DNA of 64,000 nucleotides from Tolypeutes matacus. Its lineage: Eukaryota; Chordata; Mammalia; Cingulata; Chlamyphoridae. The notes below the pieces were generated by a model. The model searched no databases. It was not told the DNA's origin and saw only the letters and a list, made by a program, of their open reading frames with translations. Location: contig JAKSZT010018048.1 in NCBI GenBank assembly GCA_026826555.1, positions 341,409 to 405,408 on the forward strand, given 5' to 3'. Of this stretch, positions 47,127-58,990 are shown piece after piece (positions within the stretch are counted from its first letter, which is position 1; the number at the start of each line of letters is the position of its first letter). The position numbers and the translations under genes are program-made.

Positions 47127-47465
47127 TCTTTTTTTTTAATTATTTTTTTTTATTGTGGGTAAAAATAAAAAATTTCACAATACATACCAACATTTGCAAA
47201 ATGATATATAAATAAATATGCATATATGTGCGTTTGCTTACAAAAATGTTATTTATGTATATATATAAATATATTTTAAGAGGTGCTTAGATACCAAAAA
47301 TATTACACGGAACCCACTGGGATTCCCATGTTGCCTACCTCCCACATCTCCCACCACATCCCACTCAAACATCTCCCTCAAGTGTGGTCCACCACCCTCA
47401 ACGGACTTACACATCCTGGGGCCTTGCCACGAACCATAGACCACAGTTCACACCGTAGACAACAC
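47127..47465 (-). mobile_element. Young L1 3' end inserted in an older L1, minus strand
   Basis: A 339-bp 5'-truncated insertion with a T-rich left end and a 13-bp TSD TATCATGTATCTT at 47114-47126 and 47466-47478. It is the same 3' UTR end as 46567-46848, in opposite orientation 278 bp away. Confidence 0.93.
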
Positions 47466-47712
47466 TATCATGTATCTTAAACCATTATCAGATATGTGAT
47501 TGTGAAATATTTTATTCCATGAAGTCTGTGCCTTTACACATTTTTGACAAAGTCCTTTGAGGTGCAAAAGTCTTGAATTTTGATGAGGTCCCACTTATAT
47601 ATTGTTTCTTTTGTTATTCATGCTTTGAGTATAATGTTTAAGAAACTACCACCTACCACAATATCTCGAAGATATTTTCCTACATTTTCTTTTAGGAATT
47701 TTATGGTTGTTG

Positions 47713-49735
47713 TTTTTGTTAAAGTATATTTTTATTTTAAAGAAGCTTTAGATTACATAAATGTTACATGAAAAATATAGAGGATTTTCATGTATCCCAA
47801 ACCTCCCCCTCCTACACATTACCCCATTAACATCTTTCATTAGTGTGGGACATTTCTTACAATCGATGAACACATTATCTAATCATTGTTACTAATGAAG
47901 GACTATAGTTTAAATTACAGGTTGCAGTTTGCACAGAACAATATTATAGATTTTAACAAAATGTATAATAGCCTGTATCTGCCATTATAACATCATTCAG
48001 AAAAATTCCAAAGGCCCCAAAGTACCCCCATTTACTCCTATTCTTCCTTCTCCCTCCCCTCAGAACTTCTGGCAGACATTTACTTTCTATTAATAATACA
48101 AGTTCTTCCATTGTTAGAATAATAAATTTAATTTAGTCCGTAGTTGCATACCCTTCTTATGTTTGCTCTTTCCACAAACTTAAGGATTTTGTGATGGTGA
48201 TGGCCACTCTGTTTCTGATTGAGAGGGAGCTTAGATCTCATAAGGTAGATAGATGGAACTGTCTTGAAGACAGTTGTAGGTAATCAATGCATTGATGGGC
48301 ATTGTTCCTCATCATCCATTTGTTAGTTGTCCTGGGAAAGTCCAATGAACTGGAGAGTAGGTGTTGAAACTGTTGCTGAGATTCAGGGTTCAAATGGAAT
48401 ATGAACAGACCAAAGATTTACATCTCTGGGACATTTAACTAGTATAGTATAGTGCTAATTATAGGTTCAAATAAAAGGTGCAGAAGACTCAGGAATAGGG
48501 AAATGGTAAATGAGTTCAACTCCATTATATTGAAGAGCATATATTCCAAATGAAATAACACTGACAGGGTGCAGAATTCCTGAGCTTGCTGCCCTGCCTA
48601 TAGTGTCTAGATGTCTCTAGAGCACTCAGGAGCCCTGCTGTTTGAGGCATGGATTACTGTGGCAGTCAATGAAATTCTGCTGAGACATGCATAAGCATAA
48701 CCTCTGAAATGACCTCCAAACTCACTGTGAAATCTCGTAGCCATAAAAACTCATTTGTATTTAATATTTTCCCCTTTGATCAAGGTCCCCTTCCAAATGC
48801 ATGGCAAGTTGGTGATTGGTAATAATCCGGTGTCATAAAGGCTTAACCCTGGGAGGCATGTCAAACCCTGGGTGGAAGGTAGTGCATTTATATGCAGAAT
48901 TTGTATTACAGAGAGGCTGTATTTAAGCCACAAGGAGGCTTTCAGGGTGTAATTCTTAGGCAGTATATAATACAAGGTTAAGTTCCAATTTCTCAAGGAA
49001 AGATTCATAAGTATAGCTCTCAATATCATAATGTCTAGCATAATGGTCTTTCCTCCTTTGCTAGGCACTGCCCATGTACTTGGGGGATACTTGCTGCTCA
49101 ATTAGAGAATGTAGTAGGACTTCCCAGGATGGAATTCAATATTCTTTGGTTATTGTGTGGGTTTCCACACACCTAGACAATGCCCCATGAGCACTTGAAC
49201 ATATTCATATGCCATAGAGTCAAGCCCCAAGTGCACATCTCCCCACACATACCCCATCACCATACCCTACATCAGTGATTATCCTCTGCTGCTGTCAGGA
49301 TCCTTCTACAATCCAAAACCCCCAAAAAATAAACATACAAAAATGAAATAATGATAAGGAGAAAACAAATAATGATAATAATAAATGAAGTATAAAAATA
49401 AAAAGAATAAAAAATGAAGGTAAAAATTAAAATATATATAAGTAAAATAAAAATGTTTGTTATATGTTTCTTTCATCACTGTAAGATCTGTTAACTTTTA
49501 TCTACAGTGACAATTTCTTTCATATGTCCCGCAGTGACTTAATTTTTTGCTGTATCTTCAAAGAAGCTTTAGGTTACAGAAAAGTCACATAGAAAATTAG
49601 GGGGTTCCCATATACCCAAACTCCTTCCCCTCCCCTTCTCCCCTATTAATATCATTTTACATGTGTATCATACATTTGTTAAGTGGTTTACTCTATGGTC
49701 AATGGTTTACTCTATGAACCAAAACCGTATGCTCA
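47713..49735 (-). mobile_element. L1 3' UTR, minus strand
   Basis: Collinear with 20835-22589, including TTTAAAGAAGCTTTAGATTAC at the start, GATTGAGAGGGAGCTTAGAT, and the A-rich patch (49320-49450). It ends at a second 3'-end-like segment (49555-49680) that resembles 22600-22740. Non-coding. Confidence 0.8.
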
Positions 49736-52700
49736 GCTGGTTGCAACAACTTAGACTGAATTTTCCCACCACAGCTTTATAAAAAATTTGTAAATCATTA
49801 TGGGTAAAATTGACATCTTAATGATATTAATCTTTCAATCCATGAACACAGAGTGTCCTTCCATTTATTTAAGCCTTCTTTGGTTTACTTTATGAATGTT
49901 TTGTTATGTTCAAAAAAACTTCCTTTACATCCTTCATTCAATTTGATTCTTTCATTTGCTAGTATAATGTAAAATATTTGATTTTTTTATTTGCTATTAT
50001 GAGTAGAATTTTTTAAATTTCCTCCTGAGTTTGCATATCAGTAGTGTATAGAAATGCTATTGATTTTTGCATTTTAATCTTGTATCCCACCACTTTGCGG
50101 AAATTGTCTATTAATTCTAGTAACATTGTTGTGGATTTTTCAGGATTTTCTAGCTATTAATTCATTTCACAGCAACTGGTAAAAGTTTTACTTCTTCCTT
50201 TCCTATTTGGGTGGGGTTTTATTTCTTTATCTAGCATAGTGACTGTAGCTAGGACTTCTAGCACAATACTGAATAATAAAGGCAATAGTGGGCACCCCTG
50301 TTTTGTTACTGACCTCTGTAAAGAAAGATTTCAGTCTTTCAATATGAGCTCAATGCTAGCTGTAGGTTTTTCATATATGCACTTTACCATATTGAGAAAT
50401 CTTCCTTCAATTCCTATCCTTTGGAGTGTTTTTATCCAGAAAGTTTACCGTGTTTTTCAAATGCCTTCTCTGCATCAATTATAAAGATCATTTGATTTTT
50501 CTTCTTCAATTTATCAATGTGGTTTATTACACTAATTGATTTTCTTGCGTTGAACTTCCCTTGCATATCTGGGATTAAACTCATTTGATCATTGCATATA
50601 GTTCTTTTAATGTGCTTTTAGAATTAATTTGCTTGTATTTTGTTGAGGATTTTTGCATCTATATTCATTAGGGATATCGGTCTGTAATTTTCATTTTTCA
50701 TACTATCTTTCTCTGATTTTGATGTTAGGGTGATGTTGACTTTGTAGAATGAGTTTGGTAGTGTTCCTTCTGGTTCAATTTTTTGGAAGAACTTGAAAAA
50801 TATTGGTATTAGATTATCTTTAAATGATTGATAGAATTCACTCATGAAGCCATCTGGGCCTTATTTTCACCTTTGGGAGGTATTTGATGACTCTGTCAAT
50901 CTGTTCACTTGTGATTGGAAATCATTATTGGTTTCCACCTTCATTCCATTATGATCAGAGAAGGTATTCTGAATTATTTCAATCTTTTAAAAATTTATTG
51001 AGACTTGTCTTGTGACCCAACATATAGTCTATCTTGTAGAAGGATCCATGAGCACTTGAAAAGTATGTCCTACTGTTTTGGGGTGTAATAATCCATAGAT
51101 GTGTGTTATGTCTAGTTCATTTAATATTATTCAAATTCTCTGTTTCTTTATTTATTCCTCTGTAGAGATGTTTTATTCAATACTGAGAGAGGGGTGTTGA
51201 AGTCTACAAATATTATTATAGAGGCATGTATTCCATCCTTCAGCTTTGCCAGTGTATGCCTCATGAATCTCGGGGCACTCAGTTTAGGTCCATAAATATT
51301 TAGTATAGTTATTTCTTCTTGCTCAATTGCCCCATATATTAATATATAATGACCTTCTTCATCCCTTATAACAGTGTTGTATTTAAATTATATTTTTTTC
51401 TTATATTAGTACCGATACTCCAGCTCTTTTTTGCCTACTATTTGCATGTAATGTATGTTTTCCAAACTTTCACTTTTAATCTGGTTTCTCCTTAGGTCTA
51501 AGGTGAGTCTAATGTAGACAACACATAGATGGCTCATATTTTTAAATCCATTCTATCAGTCTATGTCTTCTGATTGGGATGTTCAAGCATTAACATTCAA
51601 TGTTATTATTGTGAAGGCATTACTTATTTCATCCAAAATGCCTTTTGACTTTCTATTGTGATATTGTACTCTTGCCTGTCATTTTACCCTTTAATTTATG
51701 CTTCCTAATAATCTTCATTTCTACACTCTTCTTCTAGTCTATTGCCCTTGTTTGCATTTTTTTCCCTTTCAGGCTGCAGTACTCCCTTTACTATCTCTTG
51801 TAATCCTGGTCTTTGGGAAACATATTCTATCACAATTTGTTTGCCTGTTAAGACTTTGAACTAACCCTCATTTTTGAAGCACAGCTTTGCTGGATACAGA
51901 ATATTTGTTTGGCAGTTTTTCTCTTTCAATACCTGAAATACATCATAGCACTTTCTTCTCTCTTCCACGGTTTCTGATGAGATGTCGGCACTTAATGTTA
52001 CTGAGGTTCTCTTGTATGTGATGCTATTCTTTTCTTTTACTGTGTTCAGAATCTGCTCTTTATCTCCGATATTTTTCATTCTGAATAGTAGGTATCTTGG
52101 CATAGGTCTATTTATTTTGTTTGAGGTTCATTGCCCTTCTTGAATATTGATATTCATGTCTTTCATAAGGGTTGGGAATTTTTCAGTCATTATTTCCTCA
52201 AATATTCTTTCTGTCCCTTTTCCATTCTCTTCTCCTTCTGGGACACTGATAATGTGTATGTTTGTTAATTGTCCTTCCATTCCCTATGTTTCTGTTTCAT
52301 TTTTTCCATTCTCTTCTATTTTTTTTTTTTTTTCTGTCTTTTCCAGTTCTGGTGTTCTGTCTTTAAAATACCTAATTCTGTCTTCAAGCATTTCAAATCT
52401 GCAATTATGTACATCTAATGTATTTTTAATCTCATCCATGATGTCTTTCATTCATAGAAATTATGTTACTTTTCTTTGCAGGCATTTCAATTCTTTTTAT
52501 ATTCATCCAGAGTGTTCATAATATCCTATATCTCTTTAGTCATACTTTCTTTAAATTCTTTAAATTGATTTAGGTGAGTTGTGTGTTTATCATTGATTAA
52601 TTGTCTTAAATATTGTATCTTTTCAGTATATTTGATTTTTATTTTGGCTGGGCCATCTCTTCCTGTTTCCTAGTATGGCTTGTAATTTTTTGATGGTGTC

Positions 52701-53420
52701 TAGGCATCTGAATTTGTTGGTGGATTTACTCTGATAGCCAAGTTTCTCCCCTGCCTATTGTTTCATTTTTCACAGCTCTTCTTTGATATTTTCTTCCACT
52801 TATTCTAAATATTTAAAATTGACCAACTTGAGTTACCAAAATCATACCATGGACTCACTAATGGAGTGCAGATTGTCTTCCAGGGATTAGAGTACAGAAA
52901 GGCCCCAAATCAGTTTTTGTCCATGCAATTTCAAGACCAGCTATCAGATGGCACTAGTTGGTGCACTTTTCCACACAGGTGTATCTTTCTCTTTTTTCCT
53001 GTGTTTGGTTAGGCCAGAACCAAGATGAAAGTGGGTTCTGCTCAGCAAATTCACTGAAGAAAACCCCTATAACACCTCCTTCCTTGTAACAGCTGATAAG
53101 GATTAAGATGTCTGTTCCACTGTGAGCCAGCTGCAGTGAACCAAGTGTTTTATCCCAGCTTAATATCTTAGGAATAAGGGAGGGGATCCCTTCCCAGATG
53201 CCATGCCATTTTGGTAACCCATGTTTGTTGTTTTGTGTTCTTCATCACTCTGTCCCTCACTCTCCTGGGAATTGTGAAACACTGTCCTGGTCTGCTGATC
53301 TCCAAACCAGGTCCCTCAGATAGCTTTTGTTTTTTTCTCCTTTTTTGGGGGGAAAGAGTTGAGCACTGCCTGCTTAATTCAATGCCATCATCCCACAACT
53401 CTCAATGTCAATTTTCTAAA
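49736..53420 (-). mobile_element. LINE-1, minus strand, inactive
   Basis: On the minus strand: a possible 5' UTR (about 53420-52600, weakly supported), ORF1 parts (52103-51861, including ITYKRTSVTLSADISSET and VLKEKNCQTNILYPAKLCF), endonuclease remnants (about 51600-50930), and the reverse transcriptase N-terminal part (50845-50624, with [18 protein letters not shown]), continuing to about 49740. The junction near 50930 joins endonuclease and RT text out of continuity, suggesting an internal deletion. A T-run lies at 52318-52333. Confidence 0.85.
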
Positions 53421-55370
53421 AGACTATAAATTAGTTGATGGTTATTGAAATTTACATTTGTTACCATGTAGTAACAAAGGAGATTAATAAATAACCTATA
53501 TTAGAAATGAAGAAAAAATTACAAACAACAAATATTATAAGAAGATACAATGCTATGTTTTATAGTAATAAATTTTATACTTTATATTAAATTGACAAAC
53601 ACCAAGAAAACAAAATTTAACAAAACTGATAGAAGAAAAAATACAAAATATGATTGGTAATAATTCTTTAATTAATTGAAATTTTGGAAATTATAGAAAT
53701 TAGACAGTACAAAGACAAATCCATGGAAGGATGGAATCAACAAAAATATGTTTAAATATTTAAGTAAGAAATTTTAGTTTATTTCAAGAATGCAAGTTTG
53801 AGTATATTTAACTTTTGAAAATTTATTTTCATAATATGCATGGATTACATCTTAACATTAAATAAGAGAAACATCCTATGGCCATCTCAAAAATACAGTT
53901 TAATTAAATAATCTTAATAAATTAATACTTCTATGGATTCAGTCTATACCCCAGATGTACTCATGGGTACCCTTTCATAAGTCATTGCCAGCTCTACAGA
54001 GTTCTTTATAATAGTTGTCTTGTCTCTCCTGTCCCATACACATAGTGAAAACTGTGTGATTACACAAGTGTAAAATTCAGAAACAGACAAAATAATACAT
54101 GCAGTTAGAAATAAGGAGAGTAGTCACTGGATGGGGCCATGAAGGGTGGGTGTTAGTGACTGTAAGAGAAAACTAACAGAAATTATGGAATAGAAAGGAA
54201 AATGCATTGCTTGACTTAGGGCTAATTACAAAGGTCTGCACAGTTTGTGAAAAGTAATCCAAAATAAGTGCACATTTCTTTATTGATTTTAATTTCAATA
54301 AAATTCTTGAAAGTAATATTTAATATATGGATGGATATAACATTTTAAATATATATAACATAACATGAAATATGAGAACTATAAAATCAAATATGTCTTA
54401 CTTGTCAGTAAATTTAAAAAGCTTTAACCACTCTATTACAATATGTGATAAAATTATGTCAGATCATAAATTTAAATTTAGCTCTACACTGAGTATATTC
54501 ACTATGCACACTCTTAAATGTAATTAGGCAGCAAGGTTGAAAATAAAAATATGGCCTCAGGAAGCTACAAAGAAAACACCAATAATTACAAAGAGAGAAA
54601 ATAATACAACCAACATACTGTTATAATGCAATAAAATAGAATTTATTTTTAAAATACAAAGTAAAGAAACCATTCTAATTTGGATTTAAAAACTCTCCCA
54701 TATTAATAAAATTGATGAATGTCTAAAAACAATGATAAAATTATATAGTGGAATGTATGTAATCCTGGTTAAGCAAAGCTCAAACAAAACAAAACAAAAC
54801 AAAAAGTATACTTTAGTTATCATTTCAATAACACTATAATGCAAGATCAAAATAAATGACACAATAAAATGAAGGGAAGCAAAAGGAATAAAGAATAACA
54901 AGGTAATTAGGCAAGTAGAGAACAAGGATAGTAAAAACAAGTATTAGCTATGACTTTGAATTAAAAATATAATAATAAAGAATAAATTGCCTTCTAATTT
55001 AATCAGGTAAAAAATGTAGAAACACAAAGGGAATCACCAAGAATCTTAGGAACTCACCACGGAGTTCTATGTAAGCAAACTAAAACTTATAGAGGAAATG
55101 GAACATTTTAGCAAACTATTGTTTAACATGACTTGAAAAAATGATTTGGTCTGAAAAGTTTATATGAAGGAAATAGAGATAGATTTCAAAATCCTTCTAG
55201 ATTGCATGGAGGAATTAATTATTTCACCTTTTTAATAGAGATATAAAATATATAAATTGTATCTTATCTATACAGCTCAATGAATATAGCCATGGAAACA
55301 GCACTTGGATCAAACTATGAAATATTGCCACCATCCAAGTAAATTTCACTTATTATAATATCTGTGAGAT
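53421..55370. other. AT-rich interval without recognised genes
   Basis: About 2 kb of very AT-rich DNA with no repeat I can name. A CAAAA microsatellite sits at 54783-54803. Confidence 0.4.
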
Positions 55371-55723
55371 TCTTTCATTTTGTTCCTTGTAGGAATTTGT
55401 CCATTTCATCTACATTTTAAAATTTATTGGCATAAAGTTGTTCAAAAGTTCCTTGTTATCTCTGTAATCTTTCTTTAATGATATTCTTTTCATTTCTGAT
55501 ATTGGATATCTAAATCCTCCTTGCCCTTGCAAAGAGTGGTCTTCTGTAAACCTGACTTTTGTCTTTATCTTTTAATTTATTGTTAGTTTTCTATTTTATG
55601 AATTTATATATATTGTCATTACTTTTCATCTATCTAACTCTTGAGAAGATTACTTTGATCGTTCCCTTTTCAGCCTCTCTTCTTTGCCATTGCATCATTT
55701 AAGGTAATAACATTTCCTCTTAT

Positions 55724-55728
55724 ATCAG
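55724..55728. repeat. 5-bp TSD of the ERVL-type element, left
   Basis: ATCAG at 55724-55728, matched by ATCAG at 58365-58369. Five bases is the size expected for ERVL/MaLR integration. Confidence 0.85.
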
Positions 55729-56236
55729 TGTTGCAGTTGGGCAGTTGGATGTAATTATGAATTACAAAAATATAATTGGATCATGCTTGTAAACTGATCT
55801 GTTAATCTGGGCATGATTAGGTTATGATTAGGGCATTGAGTCCCACCTCTTGGTGGGTGGAGAATCAAATATAAAAGGCATAGCAAGAACAGTTTTCAGC
55901 AGCAGTTTTTGAGAAGCAGTTTTGATGTTGGATAAAAGGCCCCAGAAGAAGAGAAGTGAGCCGTTTGCCTGATAGTCTACAGCTGACCTTGTGGAGGAAC
56001 CAGAGAGCTAAGTCCGGAGAGAAATGCAGCCTGGGGAAGAGAGGAACACAAGAAGACTGAACCCTGGCAAACATTGGCAGCTGTCTTGCTCCAACACGTG
56101 GCAATGAACTTTGGTGAGAAGAAACTTACGCTCTATGGCCTGGTATCTGTGGACTTCTACCCCAAAAAAATACCCTTTATAAAGACCAACCCATTTTTGT
56201 TATTTCACATTAGCACCCCTTTGGCTGACTAATACA
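55729..56236 (+). mobile_element. 5' LTR of an ERVL/MaLR-type element
   Basis: 508 bp, TG...CA. TATAAAAG at 55870-55877 fits a TATA box. The position of the polyadenylation signal reads AAAAAA here, but AATAAA in the 3' LTR. By hand it differs from the 3' LTR at about 36 positions (about 93% identical). Confidence 0.93.
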
Positions 56237-56281
56237 TAATTTGGTACCAAAGAGTGAAGAAGTGCCTTTGTAATTACCAAA

Positions 56282-57358
56282 ATGTTGGAATGGTTTTATA
56301 AATGGGCAACGGCCATTTTTTGGAGGAATTGTGAAATGCTTGATGGAAAAGTCCTAGATCACTTAGAAGAGACTGTTGATAGTAAAATGGATACTAAAGA
56401 GACTTTCTATGATGCCTTAGAAGTAAATGATGAAACTATTATTGGAAACTGGAGGAAAGGTGATACATGTTTTAAAGTTGCAGAGAACTTAGAGAGATTA
56501 ACTCCTGGTGTTATAGGGAAGACAGAATTTGGAAATGGCGAACCTGAGCATTTAGCTGAAGTACTTTCCAAAGTAAACCTGGATAAGGTGGCTTGGCTTC
56601 TCCTTGCAGCTTATAGCAAAATACTAGATGAGCGAAATACACTAAGGACTGAACTTTTGGGCACAAAGGAAACAGAAACTGAATCCGGAACTTCAAAGTT
56701 TGTGGAAATCAAATTCTCAAATGCCCCATTTGAAGACTTAGCTAAACCTGGAACTTGTAAATCAGAATTGAAGATGCAGTTATCTCGGAAAGACTTGTGG
56801 AAAGTCTTACTGTCTGATGGCTTGGACCCCTGCTTCCTGCATGCTAAACCAACAACGTTTTTGAGAGAGCTGTATGAACAAAACCACTGTCAACTTAGAC
56901 AAAAGAGGACATGGAAAGGAGATATTGAAGGAAAATCAGCTTTAAGAAGAAAACCATGGAAGCAGAGATCTGGACTTAAGACATATCCTTGGGCCAAGAG
57001 AGGAACCCCACCCATGTGTACAGAGAGGTTGAGTTTTCCCCAGCAGTTGAAGAGGGTGGATGTCCCCACCCAATGTTCTGGGAGAGTTTTGCCATCCCAG
57101 GGTGCAGAAAGGGTGGACCACATTCCTCAAAGATTAGGGTGGTTAAGGTCAACATCCCATAGGTCTGAAAGGGGTGTACCTGTCCCCCATGGATTAGAGA
57201 AGGCCAGGTGGTCAACCCATTGCTCTGAGAGGGTTGAACCTGTATGTCAAAGGTTAGGGAAGGCGAGGTGGTCAACTCATTGCTCTGAGCGGGTTAAGCC
57301 TGTATGCCAAATGTTAGGGGGAATGTTATCTTCACCTCACTGTACTAGGGGGGGCTAA
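56282..57358 (+). CDS. Gag-like ORF of the ERVL/MaLR-type element, 358 codons, uninterrupted
   Basis: The longest open frame in the window, placed where gag lies, 26 bp after the primer-binding site. In order: an N-terminal part (residues 1-60) with FYKWATAIFWRNCE; a middle part (about 75-140) with PEHLAEVLSKVNLDKVAWLLLAAYSKILDERN, which could form helices; a part around 160-240 with basic runs (RQKRTWKGD, RRKPWKQRS); and a C-terminal part (about 250-355) of degenerate 20-residue repeats, the last two nearly identical (307-326 and 327-346, core RWSTHCSERV). No zinc knuckle, protease or pol is seen. MaLR internal regions encode a gag-like protein related to ERVL gag; that this is such a protein is inferred from position and the PBS, not from a matched domain. 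Whether it is expressed cannot be told. The start is the first ATG of the frame, in a weak context. Confidence 0.7.
   Translation: MLEWFYKWATAIFWRNCEMLDGKVLDHLEETVDSKMDTKETFYDALEVNDETIIGNWRKGDTCFKVAENLERLTPGVIGKTEFGNGEPEHLAEVLSKVNLDKVAWLLLAAYSKILDERNTLRTELLGTKETETESGTSKFVEIKFSNAPFEDLAKPGTCKSELKMQLSRKDLWKVLLSDGLDPCFLHAKPTTFLRELYEQNHCQLRQKRTWKGDIEGKSALRRKPWKQRSGLKTYPWAKRGTPPMCTERLSFPQQLKRVDVPTQCSGRVLPSQGAERVDHIPQRLGWLRSTSHRSERGVPVPHGLEKARWSTHCSERVEPVCQRLGKARWSTHCSERVKPVCQMLGGMLSSPHCTRGG
57200..57319 (+). repeat. 60-bp in-frame tandem repeat in the gag-like ORF
   Basis: Two units, 57200-57259 and 57260-57319, differ at only a few bases. More degenerate units lie before them, and similar text continues past the stop codon. 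The period is exactly 20 codons, so copy number can change without a frameshift. Confidence 0.85.
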
Positions 57359-57856
57359 GACTCTCACCCAAAGATTGGGTAAGTTGTGGCAATCACCACA
57401 ACACTCTTGGAGGGTGAGGTCTGAAGCTTGGATGACACTCAGATGCTTGATGAGGATGGAACCAAGAAAATGACCATTGGGCAAGCCTGTGGAAAGGGTG
57501 GGTCCCCATGTGGCTCCAAAGAGAAGAAACCATCATCTTAAGAATGACTCTCAGACTTTGAAATCGAATGGAGGATGCCCTGCAGGTTTACTGAACTGTA
57601 GAGAATCCATGACTCAAGTTTAACATCCCAATTTCTTCTTATGATATTGAAAATGTTTATCCTTTGTCTTTCCATTTGTGTATTGGAAGCAGTTAAATGG
57701 TTTTGTAAGTTTCAGAGGTCTATAGCAGACATGATTTTGCCTCAAGATGAACTGTATTTCTTTATACTACCTATGATATGATTTTGTACTTGAATTGTTA
57801 CTGATTTAAGTTTTTTTTTAATATTGTAATGTATTTTTGGAATTCAGAGGGTGGAA

Positions 57857-58364
57857 TGTGGCCGTTGGGCAGTTGATATAATTATGAATTCCAAAAACAT
57901 AATTGGATCATGCTTGTAAACTGATCTGTTAATCTGGGCCTGACTAGGTTATGATTACAGCATTGAGCCCCACCCCTTGGTGGGTGGGGTATCAAATATA
58001 AAAGGCATGGCAAGAACAGTTTTGAGCAGCAGTTTTTGAGAAGCAGTTCTGATGTTGGAGAAAAGGCCCCAGAAGAAGAGAAGTGAGCCGTTCCCCTGAT
58101 AGTCTGCAGCTGACCTTGTGGAGGACCCAGAAGAGCTAAGGCAGGAGAGAAACGCAGCCTGGGGAAGAGAGGAACACAAGAAGCCTGAACCCTGGCAAAC
58201 GTTGGCAGCTGTCTTGCTCCAACATGTGGCAATGAACTTTGGTGAGAAGAAACTTACGCTTTATGGCCTGGTATCTGTGGACTTCTACCCCAAATAAATA
58301 CCCTTTATAAAAACCAAACCATTTCTGGTATTTCACATTAGCACCCCTTTGGCTGAGTAATACA
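57857..58364 (+). mobile_element. 3' LTR of the ERVL/MaLR-type element
   Basis: 508 bp, the same length as the 5' LTR, TG...CA. TATAAAAG at 57997-58004 and AATAAA at 58293-58298 are intact. It is followed by the TSD ATCAG (58365-58369). Confidence 0.93.
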
Positions 58365-58990
58365 ATCAGCATTATCCACAACAGCAAATTGTGATTCATT
58401 ATATTTTCTATATCAATCATTTAAAAATATGCTTTTACCTATTTCTTCTTTAAACCACAATACTTGAGAGGTTTGTTGTTTATTTTCCAAACATATAGAA
58501 GTACTACATTTATATTTCTGTTATTGATTTCTAAATTAATTTCACCATGGTTAGGGAACAAACTATCTGATTTCAATTTAACAATACCTTCCCATTTTCC
58601 AGGTCTTTTTAAAATTTTTTGATGGGAAGTAGCTTTTTCTTTTAGCAATCAAGAGGTGTGTTACAATTTCCCAATGTTGTTATGGATATATAATTTTCTT
58701 TATATTTTGGTGAAGATATTTTGAGGTTATAGAATTAGGTTCATCAATTTATTCTTTGAGAATTGAAATTTATCATTATAAAATACCTTTTCATCTTTTG
58801 TAATGATTCTTTCCCCTTAAAATCTACACTGTCAAATATTATTAAAGTTATATGAAGTTTCTTTTGGTTATGTTTTACAGCAGATACATTTAAATCCTTT
58901 TCCTTCCAACCAATTTATGTCCTAATACTTGAAGTGGACTAATTGTAAATGGTATATTTCAATCGCTATATTTCCAACTAGAAATTCTTT

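Larger units (their letters stand above)
46135..47712 (-). mobile_element. LINE-1 fragment (ORF2 3' part), minus strand
   Basis: The plus-strand sequence is the antisense of the end of ORF2, seen at 46200-46565, 46860-47125 and 47480-47712. It is split by two younger L1 3' ends. Landmarks: TATTGCTGGGTCATATGGCA, TTGATTTGCATTTCCCTAAT. Confidence 0.85.
56237..57856 (+). mobile_element. Internal region of the ERVL/MaLR-type element
   Basis: 1620 bp between the LTRs. It begins TAATTTGGTACCAAAGAGTG: TGGTACCA (from 56242) resembles the leucine-tRNA primer-binding site used by ERVL elements. It holds a single gag-like ORF (56282-57358), about 500 bp of non-coding sequence, and a purine-rich tract CAGAGGGTGGAA (57845-57856) directly before the 3' LTR. 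There is no pol or env, as in non-autonomous MaLR elements. Confidence 0.88.
55371..58990 (-). mobile_element. Old LINE-1 (ORF2), split by an ERVL-type element
   Basis: The antisense of L1 ORF2 runs up to 55728 and resumes after 58369, for example TTCACCATGGTTAGGGAAC at about 58543 and the endonuclease-region text to 58990. It is the insertion target of the element at 55729-58364 and older than it. Diverged, with no long frame. Confidence 0.7.
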
